From Deltaproteobacteria bacterium (lineage in GTDB: Bacteria > Myxococcota_A > Polyangia > Haliangiales > Haliangiaceae): a stretch of DNA of 64,000 nucleotides. The notes under the pieces are model-generated. The model did no database searches, was not told the origin of the DNA, and saw only the letters and a list, made by a program, of their open reading frames with translations. A program made the position numbers and the translations under genes. Shown here in pieces: positions 43,210 through 57,174 of this stretch (position 1 is the first letter of the stretch; the number at the start of each line of letters is the position of its first letter). The DNA is taken from the NCBI GenBank assembly GCA_021413675.1, contig JAIOQA010000218.1, positions 1 through 64,000 on the forward strand, in the 5' to 3' direction.

Positions 43210-43889
43210 CAGGGTCCTCCCGGGCGGTAGGTCGCGGTCTGCGTCGAGTTGACCGACGTGAGGCAATCGTTGCGGCCGGCGTCGTCCTCGGCGATGCCCT
43301 TCTGGGCGTACGACGGACACGGCGTCGAGAGCGTGCCGCCCTCGCCGACCGCGATGTCCCATTCGACCTGCGCGGACGCGCCGTCGGGGCCGTGGCCGGT
43401 CACGCGGAGCAGGATCCGGCTGTTCTGGTCCTGCCCGAGGGTGAAGCCGGGATCCGCGCGGTCGTTGAGGATCTGCACCTCGAACCACGCGTTCATCTCC
43501 GGCGACATCAGGTTGCCGGGATCGCCAGGCGGACGGCCGTTGCCCGGGATCTGGCCCGGCGACGGCGGCGAGGCGTTGTTGGCCGAGACGAACGCCGTCC
43601 AGCCGTTGGTCGCGTTGGTGGTCCCGCCGACCACGACCTGCTTGCGCAGCCAGTCCATCGACGACGCCGCGCCGGTCTCGGCGGCGTACAGCGCGATCGT
43701 CTTGAAGCGATCGCTCGACGAGGTCGCGATGCCGCCTTGCACCGCGAGCACGGTGAGGCCGCCGAGGGAGGCGAGGCCGGTCAACGCGATCAGCGCGATG
43801 ATCAGCGCGTTGCCGCGCTCGCGCACGCGCGCGCGACGGCCGCGATCGGTGCGCGTGCGTGCCCTGACGATGCGTCGGCGTGTCCCCAC
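43209..43889 (-). CDS. pilX: Type IV minor pilin PilX-like
   Basis: A 226-residue protein with a short basic head and a hydrophobic helix RERGNALIIALIALTGLASLGGLTVLAVQG resembling PilX, which has a Gly/Asn rather than the usual prepilin GFTL context. The remainder is globular with a late Cys (CPSYAQKG, NDCL). GTG 43889 has GGAGG exactly 8 bases upstream; the TTG at 43910 that a longer frame would use has none. It is the first gene of the pilin operon, ahead of pilY1. Confidence 0.87.
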   Translation of the reverse strand: MGTRRRIVRARTRTDRGRRARVRERGNALIIALIALTGLASLGGLTVLAVQGGIATSSSDRFKTIALYAAETGAASSMDWLRKQVVVGGTTNATNGWTAFVSANNASPPSPGQIPGNGRPPGDPGNLMSPEMNAWFEVQILNDRADPGFTLGQDQNSRILLRVTGHGPDGASAQVEWDIAVGEGGTLSTPCPSYAQKGIAEDDAGRNDCLTSVNSTQTATYRPGGP

Positions 43890-43916
43890 GTGCTGGTCCT
43901 CCAGTAGCAAGACCAG

Positions 43917-43922
43917 ATTGTA
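43917..43922 (-). promoter_or_regulatory. -10 element of the pilin operon
   Basis: TACAAT on the minus strand, 27 bases before GTG 43889, is a near-consensus -10 box and agrees with the strong GGAGG ribosome site between them. No good -35 is seen (TTCGGT at 18 bases is weak), so an activator may be needed. Confidence 0.45.
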
Positions 43923-43971
43923 CCGCCTGGAAGCGGCAACACCGAAGCGGATCGTGGGGTAGCGATCGGTA

Positions 43972-44007
43972 GCTCACCCGTCGAGGCGGTCGAGCCGGCG
44001 GGTGAGC
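43972..44007. terminator. Hairpin after the M16 peptidase operon
   Basis: GCTCACCCG (43972-43980) and CGGGTGAGC (43999-44007) are a perfect 9-bp inverted repeat with an 18-base GC-rich loop, just downstream of the stop at 44029 on the minus strand. No T-tract follows. It probably ends the M16 transcript or shields the pilX promoter region. Confidence 0.5.
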
Positions 44008-44028
44008 AGGTGTAGGGCCTTGCCCGCC

Positions 44029-45690
44029 TTACGGGATGATCGCGCCGTCCGTGTCGAGCGTGACCAGCCCGCCCGTGCCGAGCGTACCGTCCGCCGCGAG
44101 CTTGGCCAGGGCCTGGCGCAGCGTCGCAGGCTTGCCGTCGATCAGGTACGGCTCGTTCTGGTTCTTGCCCGTGTTCACGATGACCGGGGCGTCGCCGTCG
44201 CCGACCACCACGTACACGGCCTTACCGAGGTCGATGTGCTGCTTCGCCGCCGCAGTCACCTGCTTCTGGCCGACCTGCTTCACCTTGGCGATGAAGCTAT
44301 CGAAGTAATCGAGGGGCAGGCCGAAGTAGACCAGCGAGCGGTAGTTGCCCAGCGCGGCCGAGCCGGTCGCGAAGCGCGCCGGCAGGCCGAGGATCGCGCC
44401 CTGCTTCTCGCGGTCGAGCTCCTCCGCGGTCGTCGGCGCCTTGCCGCTGGCGAGGGCGCGCAGCTCCTTCTCGATCTCGAGCAGCGACTGGTAGCTCGCG
44501 TCGGTGCGGACCGAGGCGGTCGCGCGCAGCACGCTGCGCTGACGGTCGTAGCTGAAGCCGCCGCCCGCGCCGTACGAGTAGCCCTTGTCCTCGCGCAGGT
44601 TCATGTTGAGCCGCGACGCGAAGCCACCGCCGAGCACCGACGCCATGATCTGGGTCGCGAGGAAGTCGGGCGCGGTGCGCCTGGGCCCGAACTCGAGCAT
44701 CGACACCACCGACTGCGCCGCGCCCGGCGTGTGGACCAGGAAGATCCGGCCGGGCAGGGCCTTGGGCGCTGGCAGCGTCGGCGCCGCCGGCGGCGCGCCG
44801 GCGAACCCGGCCAGCGCCGGGCCGTCGAACCGCTCGCGCAGCTGGGCCGCGGTCATGTCGCCGACGACGAACAGGTTGGCGCCCCGCGGCTTGACCCAGT
44901 GGGCGTGCCACTGCTTGCAGTCGTCGAGGGTGATCGCCGAGAGCGAGGCCTCGGTGACCGGGCGCCCGTAGCGGTGACCGGGGCCGTAGAGGACGGGCCC
45001 GCTGACGCGGCCGGCGACCGACGACGGCGCGCCCTTCTGCTGCTTCACGCCCTCGACGCGGCGCTTGATCAGGCGATCGAGATCCTCGGCGCGCAGGCCC
45101 GGGGTCCGCACGGTGTCGGCGAACAGCGCGAAGGTCTCGTCGAGGTGCTTCGAGAGCGTGCTCGCGCCGACGCCCTGGATGTCGTCGGAGGCGTAGGTCG
45201 AGACCGACGACGCGAGATCGGCGAGCGCCTCGCTGTACGCGATCTTGTCGAGCTTCTCGGTGCCCTCACCGACGAGGCTCATGCACACCGAGGCCAGGCC
45301 CTCCTTGCCGGCGGGCTCGGCGATCGAGCCGCCGGTCAGCGCCAGGTCGAACGACACGATCGGCAGCGTGTGCGACTCGACGAGGTACGCGGTGATGCCG
45401 TTCTTGAGCTTGAGGGTCTGGACCTTGGGCAGCCGGAACGGCCGCTCCGCGGTCGGCGGCGGCTGGGTCGCGCGGAACGCCTCCTCGGGGAAGACGAGCT
45501 CCTGCGGCGCGGCGGACTGCGTCGGCACCGGCGGGGGCGGGGGTGGCATCGGCGGCTCCTCGGGCTTGGTGGGCGTCGGCGTTGGGGGCTCCACGGCGAC
45601 GGGCGTGGTCGGCTTGGCGACGGGCTTGGGGCAGCAGGCGACGAGGCTCTGGGCCATGCCCGCCAGCGCGAGGGTGGTGAGGACTCTCAT
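44029..45690 (-). CDS. M16-family peptidase-like lipoprotein without zinc site
   Basis: A 553-residue M16 (pitrilysin/MPP)-type protein. The signal peptide ends SLVACCPK, so it is a lipoprotein; a Pro/Thr/Glu linker (about 25-70) follows. The M16 fold is evident (ITAYLVESHTLPIVSFDLAL, then the C-terminal FASRLNMNLREDKGYSYG motif), but the HxxEH zinc site is absent: the position after GGSIAEPAGKEGLA is SVCMSLVGEG. It is therefore a non-catalytic partner, as in MPP alpha/beta pairs. It starts where the active M16 gene ends (ATGA), and the two are co-translated. Confidence 0.88.
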   Translation of the reverse strand: MRVLTTLALAGMAQSLVACCPKPVAKPTTPVAVEPPTPTPTKPEEPPMPPPPPPVPTQSAAPQELVFPEEAFRATQPPPTAERPFRLPKVQTLKLKNGITAYLVESHTLPIVSFDLALTGGSIAEPAGKEGLASVCMSLVGEGTEKLDKIAYSEALADLASSVSTYASDDIQGVGASTLSKHLDETFALFADTVRTPGLRAEDLDRLIKRRVEGVKQQKGAPSSVAGRVSGPVLYGPGHRYGRPVTEASLSAITLDDCKQWHAHWVKPRGANLFVVGDMTAAQLRERFDGPALAGFAGAPPAAPTLPAPKALPGRIFLVHTPGAAQSVVSMLEFGPRRTAPDFLATQIMASVLGGGFASRLNMNLREDKGYSYGAGGGFSYDRQRSVLRATASVRTDASYQSLLEIEKELRALASGKAPTTAEELDREKQGAILGLPARFATGSAALGNYRSLVYFGLPLDYFDSFIAKVKQVGQKQVTAAAKQHIDLGKAVYVVVGDGDAPVIVNTGKNQNEPYLIDGKPATLRQALAKLAADGTLGTGGLVTLDTDGAIIP

Positions 45691-47048
45691 GGCTTGGCTC
45701 CCGCCGCCGGCGCGGCCGCCGGCGACGTGACGAGGACGATGTGGTGATCGGGGGTCAGGTACTTCGCGACCGCGGCGCGGATCTTCTCCGGCGTGGTGGT
45801 GCGGTACCGATCGAGATCCCAGGTCAGCGAGTCGGGGTTGCCGAGGAAGTGGTTGTAGCCCTGCAGCTGGTTGGCGCGGGTCATGAGGTTCTCGAGGCCG
45901 TAGATCGCGCCGGCCTCGTTGGCGGTGACGACCCGCGCGATCTCGCGATCCGACAGGTTCTCGCGGCCGAGCTTGGCGACCTCGTCCTCGACGATCTTCT
46001 CGACCGCGGCCTGGTCGGCGCCGGTGCGCAGCGTGACCGCGATCTCGAACGTGCCCGAGAAGCCCTGGCCGCTCTGGTAGGCGCGCACGCTCTGGGCGAG
46101 CTGCTTCTCGTAGACCAGGATGCGGTAGAGCCGGCCGGTGCCCTCGCGCGCCAGCGCCGAGGCCGCGATGTCGAGCTCGGCGTCGTCGGGCGCGTAGTTC
46201 GCGGGCGAGATCCAGTCCCAGGTCACCTGCGTGAGCTTGGCGAAGTTGTCCTTCACCTCGATCCGCTTGCTGGTGACCGTCGGCGGCGGGACCTTCACCG
46301 GCACCGGCTTCTGGCTGGCCGGGAACGCGCCGAACCACTTCGCCACCTGAGCCTTCACCGTCTTCGGATCGAAGTCACCGCACAGCGTCAGCGTGGCGTT
46401 GGCCGGCACGTACCAGGTCTTGTAGAACCCGACGACGTCCGCGAGCGACGCGGCCACGAGATCCTCGTGGCGGCCGATGGTCTGGTACTTGTACGGGTGC
46501 CCGGCGGGGTAGAGCGCGTCGGCCATCGCGAGGCCGCTCTGGCCGTAGGGCACGTTGTCATAGCGCTGGCGGCGCTCGTTGCGGACGACGTCGATCTGGT
46601 TCTTCAGCGACGGCTCGGTGAGCATCGGCAACAGGAAGCCCATGCGATCCGACTCGAGCCACAGCGCCATCTCGAGCTGGTTCGAGGGCACGACCTCGAA
46701 GTAGTTCGTGCGATCGCTGTTGGTCGTGCCGTTGATCTGATCGGCGCCGGCCTTCTTGAGGATGTCGAAGTGCTTGTCGGCGCCGACGTTCTTCGAGCCC
46801 TGGAAGAGCATGTGCTCGAACAGGTGCGCGAAGCCGGACTTGCCGGGCACCTCGAGGCCGGAGCCGACGTGGTACCAGACGTTGACCGCGACCAGCGGCA
46901 CGCTCGGATCCGGGGCGAGGATGACCTCGAGCCCGTTCGGCAGCGTGTAGCGCTCGAACGGGATCTTCGGGTCGTCGGCCCGGGCGGGTGCCGCCAGGGC
47001 GGCGGCGAGGACGAGGGCGGTGGCCGCGGCGCGGCGGAGGAGGCACAT
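45687..47048 (-). CDS. M16-family zinc metallopeptidase
   Basis: A 453-residue secreted M16B peptidase with signal peptide (ALAAPARADD). Zinc and catalytic residues are visible: HLFEH at 75-79 and the downstream Glu in DVVRNERRQRYDN about 75 residues later. The C-terminal half-domain has YKQLAQSVRAYQSGQGFSG-like strands. It would digest small unfolded peptides in the periplasm, together with the inactive partner encoded next by an ATGA overlap. ATG 47048 begins MCLLRRAAATALVLA. Confidence 0.92.
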   Translation of the reverse strand: MCLLRRAAATALVLAAALAAPARADDPKIPFERYTLPNGLEVILAPDPSVPLVAVNVWYHVGSGLEVPGKSGFAHLFEHMLFQGSKNVGADKHFDILKKAGADQINGTTNSDRTNYFEVVPSNQLEMALWLESDRMGFLLPMLTEPSLKNQIDVVRNERRQRYDNVPYGQSGLAMADALYPAGHPYKYQTIGRHEDLVAASLADVVGFYKTWYVPANATLTLCGDFDPKTVKAQVAKWFGAFPASQKPVPVKVPPPTVTSKRIEVKDNFAKLTQVTWDWISPANYAPDDAELDIAASALAREGTGRLYRILVYEKQLAQSVRAYQSGQGFSGTFEIAVTLRTGADQAAVEKIVEDEVAKLGRENLSDREIARVVTANEAGAIYGLENLMTRANQLQGYNHFLGNPDSLTWDLDRYRTTTPEKIRAAVAKYLTPDHHIVLVTSPAAAPAAGAKP

Positions 47049-47088
47049 GGCCCGCGGACGGTACTACAGCCCGCGCAGGCCGGCGCCG

Positions 47089-48867
<1,779 letters not shown>

Positions 48868-48875
48868 GCGTGGCG

Positions 48876-48904
48876 ATCGTAGATCGGGCCGGCCGGCGAT
48901 ACAA
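48876..48904 (-). promoter_or_regulatory. Possible leaderless promoter of the Ser/Thr kinase
   Basis: TTGTAT (48899-48904) and TACGAT (48876-48881) on the minus strand are separated by 17 bases. Transcription would start about at GTG 48867, so the mRNA would be leaderless or start translation at a later ATG. Motif matches are only partial. Confidence 0.35.
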
Positions 48905-48995
48905 ACGCCCGCGGCATCCGCGTGCGTGATCCGGCGGAACCGGTCGATCGCGGCACCACCCCGCCGCGACAGCGCTATGCTGGACCCCCGCCTTC

Positions 48996-51151
48996 ATGTG
49001 GCACCTTCTCGAGGCCGAGCGCTACGAGCCGCGCCTGGTGTGCGTGCCGTTCGCCCTCGCGATGGTCGCGCTCCTCATCGTGATCGCGTACACGCTGGTC
49101 ATGCATGGCGCGCCGCTCCTGCGCGCGACGCTGCTCTGCTACGCGCTCACGATCCTGCCGTACTCGATGGGGACGACCCTGGCCTCGGCGGCGGTCGATG
49201 CCCAGACGGCCCGCGATCTGTACCGCCTCGGCATCGCGTGGGTGCCGCTGGGGTCGGCGTCGGCGATGGTCTTCCAGCTGGTGCTGGCGGGGAAGGCGCG
49301 CGCGACGCGACCGTGGATCGCGCTGGCGCTGGCCGGCGGGCTGGCGTGGGGCGTGGTCGGCTCCCTGACCGACATCGCGGTCTCCGGCGTGCAGTGGCTG
49401 CCGATCGGCATGTACTTCTTCGTGCCGGGCCGCGGGCTCCTGTTCGGGTTCGCGTTCATCGTCGTGGTCTCGGCCGCGGGCTGGTTGACCTTGCTCCGGG
49501 CCTACCGCGACGAGACCCACCCGCAGCGCCGGCGGCAGATGTCGGGCGTGCTGTGGTCGATGGGCCTGTCGTGGTGCGGCCTCGTCGACGTGCTGGTCGC
49601 GTTCGGCGTGGGCTGGTTCCCGTTCGCGTGGCTGTTCATGGTGCTGGGCGTGGTGTTCGCGGTGCGGGCGCTGTTCTTCGACGATCTGCTGCGCGCGCGC
49701 GCGGTCGACACCCGCGCGCCGCTGGCGCTGGTCTACGGCCTGGCGGCGTTGACCGTCGGCTGGTTGGTCGTGCGCTCGCTGCGCGGCGCGTCGTCCTGGC
49801 AGCTGGGGCTGGCGCTGGCCGCGTCCTACGCCGGCGTGCGGCTGGTGATCGCCACCGGCGTGGTGCTGATCCAGGGCGAGCGCCGGCGCGAGGGCCCGCT
49901 CGATCGCGTGCTCGCGCAGCTCGCGACCCGGCTCGGCACCGCGCGCTCGATCGCGGAGATCGCGACCCACACCGGCGATGCGATCGAGGTCGCCGCCGGT
50001 GTGCGGCCGACCTTGCTCGTGCCCGCGTCCGCGGACTGGAGCTGGCGCCGCCCCGATGGCGCGCCGGTCGACGAGGCCGCGACCCCGGATCCGCTCCTGC
50101 TCGGCTGGATGCTCGAGCGCGGCGGCGTGCTCACGCGCGACGATCTCGAGACCGCGCGGCTCGCGGATCTCGGCCCGGCGCTCGAGCGCCTGTTCGATGC
50201 CCACAAGGCGCTGGCGATCGCGCCCCTGGTCCGGCGCGACGAGGTCGTCGGGCTGATCCTGGTGCCGGCCGCGGTCGGGCGCGATCTCCGCGCCGACGAG
50301 CTGCGCACGATCGATCGGCTGCGCGATCGGGTCGCGGCGGCGCTGGTCCACGCGCGCATGACCGCCGAGGCGCAGTCGCGGGTCGCGATCGAGCGCGAGG
50401 TCGAGCTCGCCGCCGCGGTCCAGGCCGCGTTCGTGCCGGCCGCCACGCTGCATCGCACCGGCGCGCTCGATGTCTTCGGCAGCTGGGAGCCGACCAGCCG
50501 GTGCGGCGGCGACTGGTGGGCCATGTATCCGCTGCCCGACGATCGCGCGCTGGTCGTGATCGGCGACGTCACCGGCCACGGCGTCGCCGCGGCGATGGTG
50601 ACCGCGGCCGCGAAGGGCGCCTGCGACGCGGCGGTCAAGCTGATGGGCGGCGACGTCGATCTGGTGTCGCTGATGGCGCGCCTCGACGGCGCGGTCCGCA
50701 AGGTCGGCGCCGGGCGCCTGCACCTCACGTGCTTCGCGGCGCTGGTCGACGCGCCGCGCGGCCAGGTGTCGTTCGCCAACGCCGGCCACGTCGTGCCGTA
50801 CCTGTGCCGGGTCGGCGCGACCGCGGAGCTCGAGCTGCACGCGCTGGTCGCGCGCGGCAACCCGCTCGGCGCCGGCGCGTCGCCGGTCACCCGGACCTCG
50901 TCGCGCGGGATCGCGCCCGGCGACGTCATCGTCTGGTACACCGATGGCCTGGTGGAGAGCGTCGATCCCGAGGGCAAGCAGTTCGGCGATCGCCGGATGC
51001 AGCGGCTGCTCAAGCGGCTCGACCACGCCCACCTCGATCCCGAGTCGGTCCACGACGCGATCGCGGGCGCGGCCGCCGCGCACCGCGCGGGGCGGCCGAT
51101 CCCCGATGATCTCACCCTGGTAGTCGCGCGCGTGCGCGGGGAGGCGCGGGC

Positions 51152-51155
<4 letters not shown>
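48996..51155 (+). CDS. Membrane-bound SpoIIE-type PP2C phosphatase
   Basis: A 719-residue protein: about eight TM helices (15-300), a GAF-like region (about 310-470), and a C-terminal SpoIIE PP2C domain (about 500-715) with [27 protein letters not shown] and [11 protein letters not shown] metal-binding motifs. It would dephosphorylate a STAS-domain protein such as the one at 34913, although the target cannot be determined. The membrane region has an unusual number of helices and may sense a membrane signal. It is divergent from the Ser/Thr kinase and its stop overlaps the EEP gene (ATGA). Confidence 0.9.
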
Positions 51156-51880
<725 letters not shown>

Positions 51881-51900
51881 GCCCGAGGAGCGCGAGTTCG

Positions 51901-51929
51901 ATGATGCGACGCGCGTCGGCGCGCATCAT
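51901..51929. terminator. Hairpin between the EEP gene and the next gene
   Basis: ATGATGCG (51901-51908) and CGCATCAT (51922-51929) form an 8-bp perfect stem with a GC-rich 13-base loop. It lies 20 bases after the EEP stop and 27 before ATG 51956, so it may end the SpoIIE-EEP transcript or act as an operator. Confidence 0.45.
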
Positions 51930-51955
51930 AGTAGGGAGGTCGGCAACGAGGTCGC

Positions 51956-52495
51956 ATGAGTCGCCAACCCAACGACGGCATCGACTACGAGATGGTGCCA
52001 GCGGTGCTGCGGCCACCGCGGGGGCATCGCGAGCACATCGCGGGCGTGGAGCTGGATCCGTTCACGTTGCACCTCGATCGCGCGGCGCTGCCGCCGGTCC
52101 GGCAGAGCTTCCCGCGGCCGGCCCTGATCCTGGCGGGCTCGCTGTACCTGGCCGGCATGAGCATGGGGCTGCTCTGGCGACAGGCACTGCTCCGCATCCG
52201 CGCCCGGTGGGATGACACGACGCTCGTCCTCGAAGCGTGGCCGCGGGGCGCGATGGCGCGCGCCGCGCGGGCCGACCTCGTCGACGTCTGGCTCGGTGAC
52301 GATCACGCGATGATCCGCACCGTCGACGGCCGCGGGCTGCGCCTGGTGGTCGGTCGCCGCGCGCGGCAGTGCGATCGCGCGCGCGCCTGCGATCTCGCGC
52401 GCGAGCTACATCTGCCGGTGGTCGACGACACCGGCCGGCTGATGACCCTGCCGGGCGCGGTCGTGGTGCGCGCGCCGCACGGGGAGCCGCGGTGA
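51956..52495 (+). CDS. Small membrane-anchored protein of unknown function, copy 1
   Basis: A 179-residue protein with one TM segment (ALILAGSLYLAGMSMGLLW, about 55-74), flanked by basic residues, and a C-terminal soluble domain: DLVDVWLGDDHAMIRTVDGRGL followed by LARELHLPVVDDTGRL. ATG 51956 follows GGGAGG at a distance of about 17, with gaggtc nearer. The following gene shares the same layout. No family recognised. Confidence 0.75.
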   Translation: MSRQPNDGIDYEMVPAVLRPPRGHREHIAGVELDPFTLHLDRAALPPVRQSFPRPALILAGSLYLAGMSMGLLWRQALLRIRARWDDTTLVLEAWPRGAMARAARADLVDVWLGDDHAMIRTVDGRGLRLVVGRRARQCDRARACDLARELHLPVVDDTGRLMTLPGAVVVRAPHGEPR

Positions 52496-53163
52496 CCCGG
52501 CGCTGGGATCGCCGCGTCGCGATCGGCAGCCTCGTCGTCGATCGCGGTGGGCCGTGGCGCGCCCCGCCGCCGCTGCCGCGCGCGCGCCGTCGCCGCCGCG
52601 CGCTGCCTGCCGATGCGCTGCCGCGACCCGTGCCGCCGCCGTCGCGCTTCGACGACGCGCTCCGCGATCGCGCGCTCGACGACGTCGCGGTGATCGCGCT
52701 CGCCCCGCGGACCGCGCCCGCGCTGACCGGGGCGCCGTGCGCGGTGTTCGTCGACACCCGGCTCGCGCGGCTCGCGCCGCTGACCGGCCTCGCGGCGATC
52801 GCGGTCGCCAGCGCCGGCGCCACGCTGGTGCTGGGCGGCCTCGCCGCCGGGTTCGCGCTGGCCCGGCTCGGGCCCAGCCTCGCGGTGCGCGCCGACGATC
52901 ACTGGATCACCGTCACGCGCCGCCCCGATCAGCACGAGGCGCGGATCCCGCGCGACGATCTCGTCGACGTGTGGAGCCGCCCCGGCCAGATCTTCCTCCG
53001 CGCGCGCGACGGGCGCGGCATCGCGCTGGTGCAGGGCCGTGCGCCCGGGCGCCGCGATCGCCGGCTCGCCCGGGCCCTCGCGATCCGCCTCGGCGTGCCG
53101 TTCACCGACGACGCCGGCGAGCTGCCGGTGGCGCGGGCGCTGTTCGCGCCGCCCGCCGAGTGA
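52492..53163 (+). CDS. Small membrane-anchored protein of unknown function, copy 2
   Basis: A 223-residue protein starting GTG 52492 (overlap GTGA with copy 1). It has one Ala-rich TM segment (about 102-125, IAVASAGATLVLGGLAAGFA) and the same terminal domain as copy 1: DLVDVWSRPGQIFLRARDGRGI and LAIRLGVPFTDDAGEL. The pair appears to be a co-translated unit, perhaps a hetero-oligomer resembling a PH-like (bPH) domain. Its stop is 3 bases from the convergent lipoprotein stop. Confidence 0.75.
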   Translation: MTRRWDRRVAIGSLVVDRGGPWRAPPPLPRARRRRRALPADALPRPVPPPSRFDDALRDRALDDVAVIALAPRTAPALTGAPCAVFVDTRLARLAPLTGLAAIAVASAGATLVLGGLAAGFALARLGPSLAVRADDHWITVTRRPDQHEARIPRDDLVDVWSRPGQIFLRARDGRGIALVQGRAPGRRDRRLARALAIRLGVPFTDDAGELPVARALFAPPAE

Positions 53164-53166
53164 CGC

Positions 53167-53738
53167 TTATGGGCGCGGGGTCGGGTGGTCGCAGGTCTCG
53201 GTGATCCGATCGAGCTGGTAGTGCGCGGTCACCAGCTCGACCTTCGACGCATCGATCGCCCCGAGGTCACGCAGCGGTTGCGCCTGCGGCCCCGCGGGCT
53301 GGCCGCACCCGGTGCCACAGCTGTCGACGTGGACCTGGATGTTGTGGATCTCGGGGATGACCCGCACGATCACCGTGCGCTCGCCGTCCTTGAAGTACTT
53401 GTACTCGGCGGGCACGTCGCAGCCGCACACGCTGCCCGACTCGCACGACGCCTCCATGAACACCAGGCTCTCCGGGTGATCGGGGGTGGCCGCGCGCGCG
53501 AACAGCTGGTTCGCGAGCTCGCCGGTGCCGACCGCGAGGCCGGGCGCGGCATCGCCGGGGAACGCGCCGCCGAGGCCGGGCACGTCGATCGGCGCCAGGT
53601 GGCGCTTCGCGACCACCGCGGCCACCGCCTCGTCGTGGCGGCGCGGGTTGTCGCGCTCGGCGTTCTTGCGCAGCTCGGTGGTGGTGGCCACGCAGGCCGC
53701 GAGCGCCACCGCAAACAACATCGGGCGGATCATGGGCA

Positions 53739-53739
<1 letters not shown>
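53167..53739 (-). CDS. Cys-containing lipoprotein of unknown function
   Basis: A 190-residue lipoprotein (MPMIRPMLFAVALAACVATT, lipobox LAAC). It has clustered cysteines, ASCESGSVCGCDV and DSCGTGCGQ, then a C-terminal TCDHPTPRP, which could bind metal or form disulfides. ATG 53739 overlaps the EttA stop (TGATG); a second ATG at 53733 would be equally good. Not recognised. Confidence 0.78.
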
Positions 53740-55418
<1,679 letters not shown>

Positions 55419-55470
55419 CGCGCGCAGTGTAGGGGTGGACCCCCATCGACTCAAGCCGTAGTCTGCCCAG

Positions 55471-56232
55471 GTGACCGCCTATCGCGACGGCGATGGCCAC
55501 GGCTCGATCGCTGCCCCGACCCGCGCGGGGACGCTGTCGCTCACGATCGGCCCGCGCGACCTGCGGCTCGCGCTCGAGCCCCGCAGCGTGCTGCTCGAGG
55601 GCGACTTCCTGAGCTTCGAGGACGGCTTTCGCCGGCGTGCGGGATCGGGCAAGAAGGCCTCGGAACGACTGGGATCGCGCCGCCTGGTGGTGGCGCGCGA
55701 CGTGCCTCGCGAGGACCTCGGGCTGTGGCTCGAGCTCGACGACGGCGGGATGCGACGCGTGTTCGGCGCCGAGCCGGTGGACCTCATCACCGAGGGCGGG
55801 CTCGCCGCGCTGCGGTCCCTCGACGCGCTCGCGGCGAGGCTCCGGCAGGCGCTCGCCGGGCGCGCCGGCGACGTGCGCCGGGCGATCGAGGTCGGCCGCG
55901 GCCTCGACAAGGCGCTGTTGCTCGATCACGGCAACCGGCTGGTGCTCTACAAGCGCGAGCTGTTCCGCGACCGCGCCCGGCGGGCGTGCGAGGTGCACCA
56001 CGACGGCACGATCATCGTCGTCGAGAAGGACCGCGACCTGCGCGCGAACGTCCGGGACCGCTACGGCGTCAGCCTGCTGGGCGACTTCATCCGGTTCTCG
56101 GATCCGACCGGGCTCGACCTGGTGCGGGTCGCGGTGCCGTGGGTGACCCGCGAGGATCGCGAGGAGCTCGCGCGCCGGTTCGGCGAGCTCATCCACGCGG
56201 ACCGGCCCGTCGACGCGGCGAACGGATCTTGA
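55471..56232 (+). CDS. Conserved hypothetical protein
   Basis: A 253-residue soluble protein from GTG 55471, divergent from ettA by 52 bases. It is rich in Arg, Asp and Leu, with alternating strands ([21 protein letters not shown]) and a long central helix ([19 protein letters not shown]). No signal, TM helix or known motif is visible. The C-terminal half has [20 protein letters not shown] and a [19 protein letters not shown] segment, perhaps a repeat of the first half. Function unknown; the 117 bases after it before the S2P gene show nothing clear. Confidence 0.7.
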   Translation: MTAYRDGDGHGSIAAPTRAGTLSLTIGPRDLRLALEPRSVLLEGDFLSFEDGFRRRAGSGKKASERLGSRRLVVARDVPREDLGLWLELDDGGMRRVFGAEPVDLITEGGLAALRSLDALAARLRQALAGRAGDVRRAIEVGRGLDKALLLDHGNRLVLYKRELFRDRARRACEVHHDGTIIVVEKDRDLRANVRDRYGVSLLGDFIRFSDPTGLDLVRVAVPWVTREDREELARRFGELIHADRPVDAANGS

Positions 56233-56349
56233 AGTTGTGTGAAGATTCGGTCCGCATCGGGTCACGGCCACGTGATCGCGCGGGGTTACGGCCTCGACGA
56301 CGGTAGACGCGGTTTGACACGACCGGCCAGCCGACCCACGTTGCCCTCC

Positions 56350-57153
56350 ATGTTCAAGCGTTGGCGCCTCGGTACCCTCCTCGGGTTTCCCGTCGAGGTG
56401 AACCTCAGCTTCCTGCTCCTTCTGGGAGTCGTGTTCCTCTGGCTCGGCGGGCTGGCCGGGTTGTTCGTCGTCGGGCTGTCGTTCGGATCGGTGCTGCTCC
56501 ACGAGCTCGGCCACGCGGTGGTCGCGCGCCAGCTCGGCGTGCCGATCGCCGGCATCGAGCTGCACTTCTTCGGCGGCGCGGCCAAGATGATCGACCTGCC
56601 CAAGAAGGCCAGCCACGAGATCATGATCGCGCTCGCGGGTCCCGCGGTCTCGCTCATGCTCGCCGGCGCGGGCCTCGGCCTCGGCGCGCTCCTGCACTCG
56701 CCGATCATCGGCATGATCGGCTGGATCAACGCGATCATCGCCGGCTTCAACCTCATCCCGGCGCTGCCGATGGATGGCGGCCGCGTGCTCCGCGCGCTGC
56801 TCACCCGCAAGTACGACTTCGTCCGGGCCACGGACATCTCGGTCAAGGTCGCGACGGTGGTCGCCGGCGGCTTCGTCGCCGCCGGGCTGTTCTTCGGCAT
56901 GACCCAGCTCGTGATCCTGGCGCCGTTCCTCTGGCTCATGGGCCAGCAGGAGCGGCTGCTCGCCCGGCAGATCGCGCACCGCTTCGCCTACGATCAGGGC
57001 GGCTACGTCGAGCGGCGCGGCGAGCCCGAGGTGATGCGCGGGCGGTGGGGCGCGGGCGGCTTCCAGCCCCAGGCGCAACCGGCGGCGCGGCGGGGCGGTC
57101 AGCGCCTGGTCATCCGCGACGCGCGCGGCATGTGGATCGTCGAGATGGACTGA
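56350..57153 (+). CDS. Site-2 protease (M50)-family membrane metalloprotease
   Basis: A 267-residue membrane protein of about six TM helices with the HELGH zinc motif (LLHELGHAVVARQLG) near residue 50 and the third ligand in LIPALPMDGGRVLRALL, the NPxPxDG/MDGG motif. It would cleave a membrane-embedded segment of a substrate such as an anti-sigma factor. It has no CBS or PDZ domain. The C-terminal soluble tail (about 215-267) is unusual, with a Gln/Arg-rich segment. ATG 56350 is preferred since the first TM begins soon after. Confidence 0.9.
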   Translation: MFKRWRLGTLLGFPVEVNLSFLLLLGVVFLWLGGLAGLFVVGLSFGSVLLHELGHAVVARQLGVPIAGIELHFFGGAAKMIDLPKKASHEIMIALAGPAVSLMLAGAGLGLGALLHSPIIGMIGWINAIIAGFNLIPALPMDGGRVLRALLTRKYDFVRATDISVKVATVVAGGFVAAGLFFGMTQLVILAPFLWLMGQQERLLARQIAHRFAYDQGGYVERRGEPEVMRGRWGAGGFQPQAQPAARRGGQRLVIRDARGMWIVEMD

Positions 57154-57174
57154 GCGCGACCGCGCGGTGCACGC

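Noticed and set aside
39871-43230. Long plus-strand open frame opposite pilY1 (1119 codons)
   Set aside because: It is Arg/Gly/Ala/Val-rich without motifs and lies antisense to an obvious gene; high GC keeps such shadow frames open.
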